NCBI GenBank assembly: GCA_009885185.1 | Contig: VFLF01000782.1 | Span: forward strand, 1 to 5,308 | Direction of reading: 5' to 3' | DNA length: 5,308 nucleotides | Source: Nitrosomonadales bacterium | Lineage (GTDB): Bacteria; Pseudomonadota; Gammaproteobacteria; Burkholderiales; SG8-41 | Part shown: positions 4,743 through 5,308 of the stretch, piece by piece | Position numbering within the stretch: the first letter of the stretch is position 1 | Layout: each line of letters starts with the position of its first letter | Program-made: the position numbers and the translations under genes | Notes under the pieces: model-generated | Database searches by the model: none | Told to the model about the DNA's origin: nothing | Seen by the model: only the letters and a program-made list of their open reading frames with translations

Positions 4743-5308
4743 TATGCAGCCCTCGCAAGTGGTGCGCGCAGCAGTGTTGCAGCATATTCACGTTCAGCGT
4801 ACAGCACCTCGAACTCCGGCAAATTATCGTCACGCTCAATGAGTGTGGGACGCGCGCCGATTCCCTTGATCAGGCGTTCATACAACCCCCACACCTCGCT
4901 TGCAACGGGCGCGTCGTGCGAGTCAATCAGGAGTGCGGCACCAAGCTTTGGATCCTGTGTATGCCCGGCGAGATGAATTTCCATTACTGCATCTCCGGGA
5001 AAATGATCGAGGTAGGTGTCTGCCGAAAAGCCCAAATTGCAAGCGCTGACGTAGACATTGTTCACATCAAGCAGCAGGCCGCAACCGGTGCGACGGGTGA
5101 GTTCAGTGAGGAAATCGATTTCACTCCAGGCGTGATCTTCGATATGCAGATAATGCGACGGGTTTTCGACAGCAATACGTCGTTGCAAAGTGTCCTGCGT
5201 ACGCGAAATATTGTCTGCGATGCGCGCCAGCACTTTGTCAGTGCGTGGAAACGGCAATAGGTCAGGATGGTAAGCGCCGCGCCAGGTAGACCAGGCGAGA
5301 TGCTCGGA
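4742..5308 (-). CDS. bufB: DUF692 / MNIO multinuclear iron oxygenase (BufB/HvfB-like), 5' part beyond window
   Basis: Seen: 188 codons from the right edge to TAG at 4742; the frame is open at 5308, so roughly the first third of a usual 280-residue protein is missing. The TTG at 5257 is internal, because SEHLAWSTWRGAYHPDLLP upstream of it is typical family sequence. Conserved family blocks follow in order: VENPSHYL, EIDFLTELTRRTGCGLLLD, LDVNNVYVSA, GDAVMEIHLAGH, LIDSHDAPV and TLIERDDNLPEFEVL. They carry the acidic, Asn and His residues that form the iron site of these TIM-barrel enzymes. Family knowledge: MNIO enzymes use iron and O2 to modify cysteine or asparagine in ribosomal peptides. MbnB makes methanobactin rings, and HvfB/BufB make thiooxazoles in copper-binding bufferins. 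The 1-nt overlap with DUF2063 and the DoxX-like gene behind it favour the bufferin/Hvf type. The precursor should lie just beyond 5308. Confidence 0.9.
   Translation of the reverse strand, partial: SEHLAWSTWRGAYHPDLLPFPRTDKVLARIADNISRTQDTLQRRIAVENPSHYLHIEDHAWSEIDFLTELTRRTGCGLLLDVNNVYVSACNLGFSADTYLDHFPGDAVMEIHLAGHTQDPKLGAALLIDSHDAPVASEVWGLYERLIKGIGARPTLIERDDNLPEFEVLYAEREYAATLLRAPLARAA
4750..4754 (-). promoter_or_regulatory. Ribosome binding site of the DUF2063 gene, inside the DUF692 gene
   Basis: Minus-strand GAGGG lies 7 nt before the GTG at 4742 and is embedded in the last codons of the DUF692 gene. With the overlapping TAGTG it decides the GTG start and indicates coupled translation of the two partner proteins. 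Confidence 0.6.

Noticed and set aside
4742..5257. TTG at 5257 as the true start of the DUF692 gene
   Set aside because: Conserved DUF692 sequence (SEHLAW onward) lies upstream in the same open frame to the window edge, so this is an internal codon.

Overview
The window looks like a chromosomal piece of a proteobacterium, most likely a betaproteobacterium (Burkholderiales-like). This is inferred from the moderate GC content, the gene families and the IS5-type element; no rRNA or other taxonomic marker is present, so the assignment is tentative. There are three blocks, with no RNA genes and no CRISPR array.

Block 1 (1-2175) is a divergent pair. A TcuA-like FAD-dependent dehydrogenase is read leftwards and runs off the left edge. 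A GntR-family regulator with an FCD ligand domain is read rightwards. The 73-bp gap between them holds a perfect 24-bp palindrome (1424-1447) and an overlapping 10-bp palindrome ATGTATACAT (1441-1450). These are the obvious operator candidates, and they sit on or beside the probable promoters of both genes. The pair reads as a local, effector-controlled organic-acid catabolic module.

Block 2 (2177-3114) is a complete insertion sequence of the IS5 family, probably the IS427 group. It has 20-bp perfect terminal inverted repeats and is flanked by TAA target duplications. Its transposase is split over two frames, which join by a -1 shift at a run of seven A. Its left repeat begins 4 bp after the regulator's stop codon, so the regulator is undamaged. 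Each terminus is also nearly self-complementary and can fold into a hairpin. To its right lies an AT-rich stretch (3115-3467) with only one weak candidate ORF.

Block 3 (3468-5308) is a tight leftward operon: DUF692/MNIO oxygenase (5' end beyond the right edge), DUF2063 partner protein, DoxX-like membrane protein. This order is that of the bufferin/Hvf systems (BufB-BufC-DoxX; HvfB-HvfC-DoxX). There, an iron-dependent MNIO enzyme with its DUF2063 partner converts cysteines of a small exported precursor into copper-binding thiooxazoles. The precursor (DUF2282 or similar) would be expected just beyond position 5308. No convincing terminator is seen after the DoxX gene, so transcripts could run into the IS and then antisense to the GntR gene.
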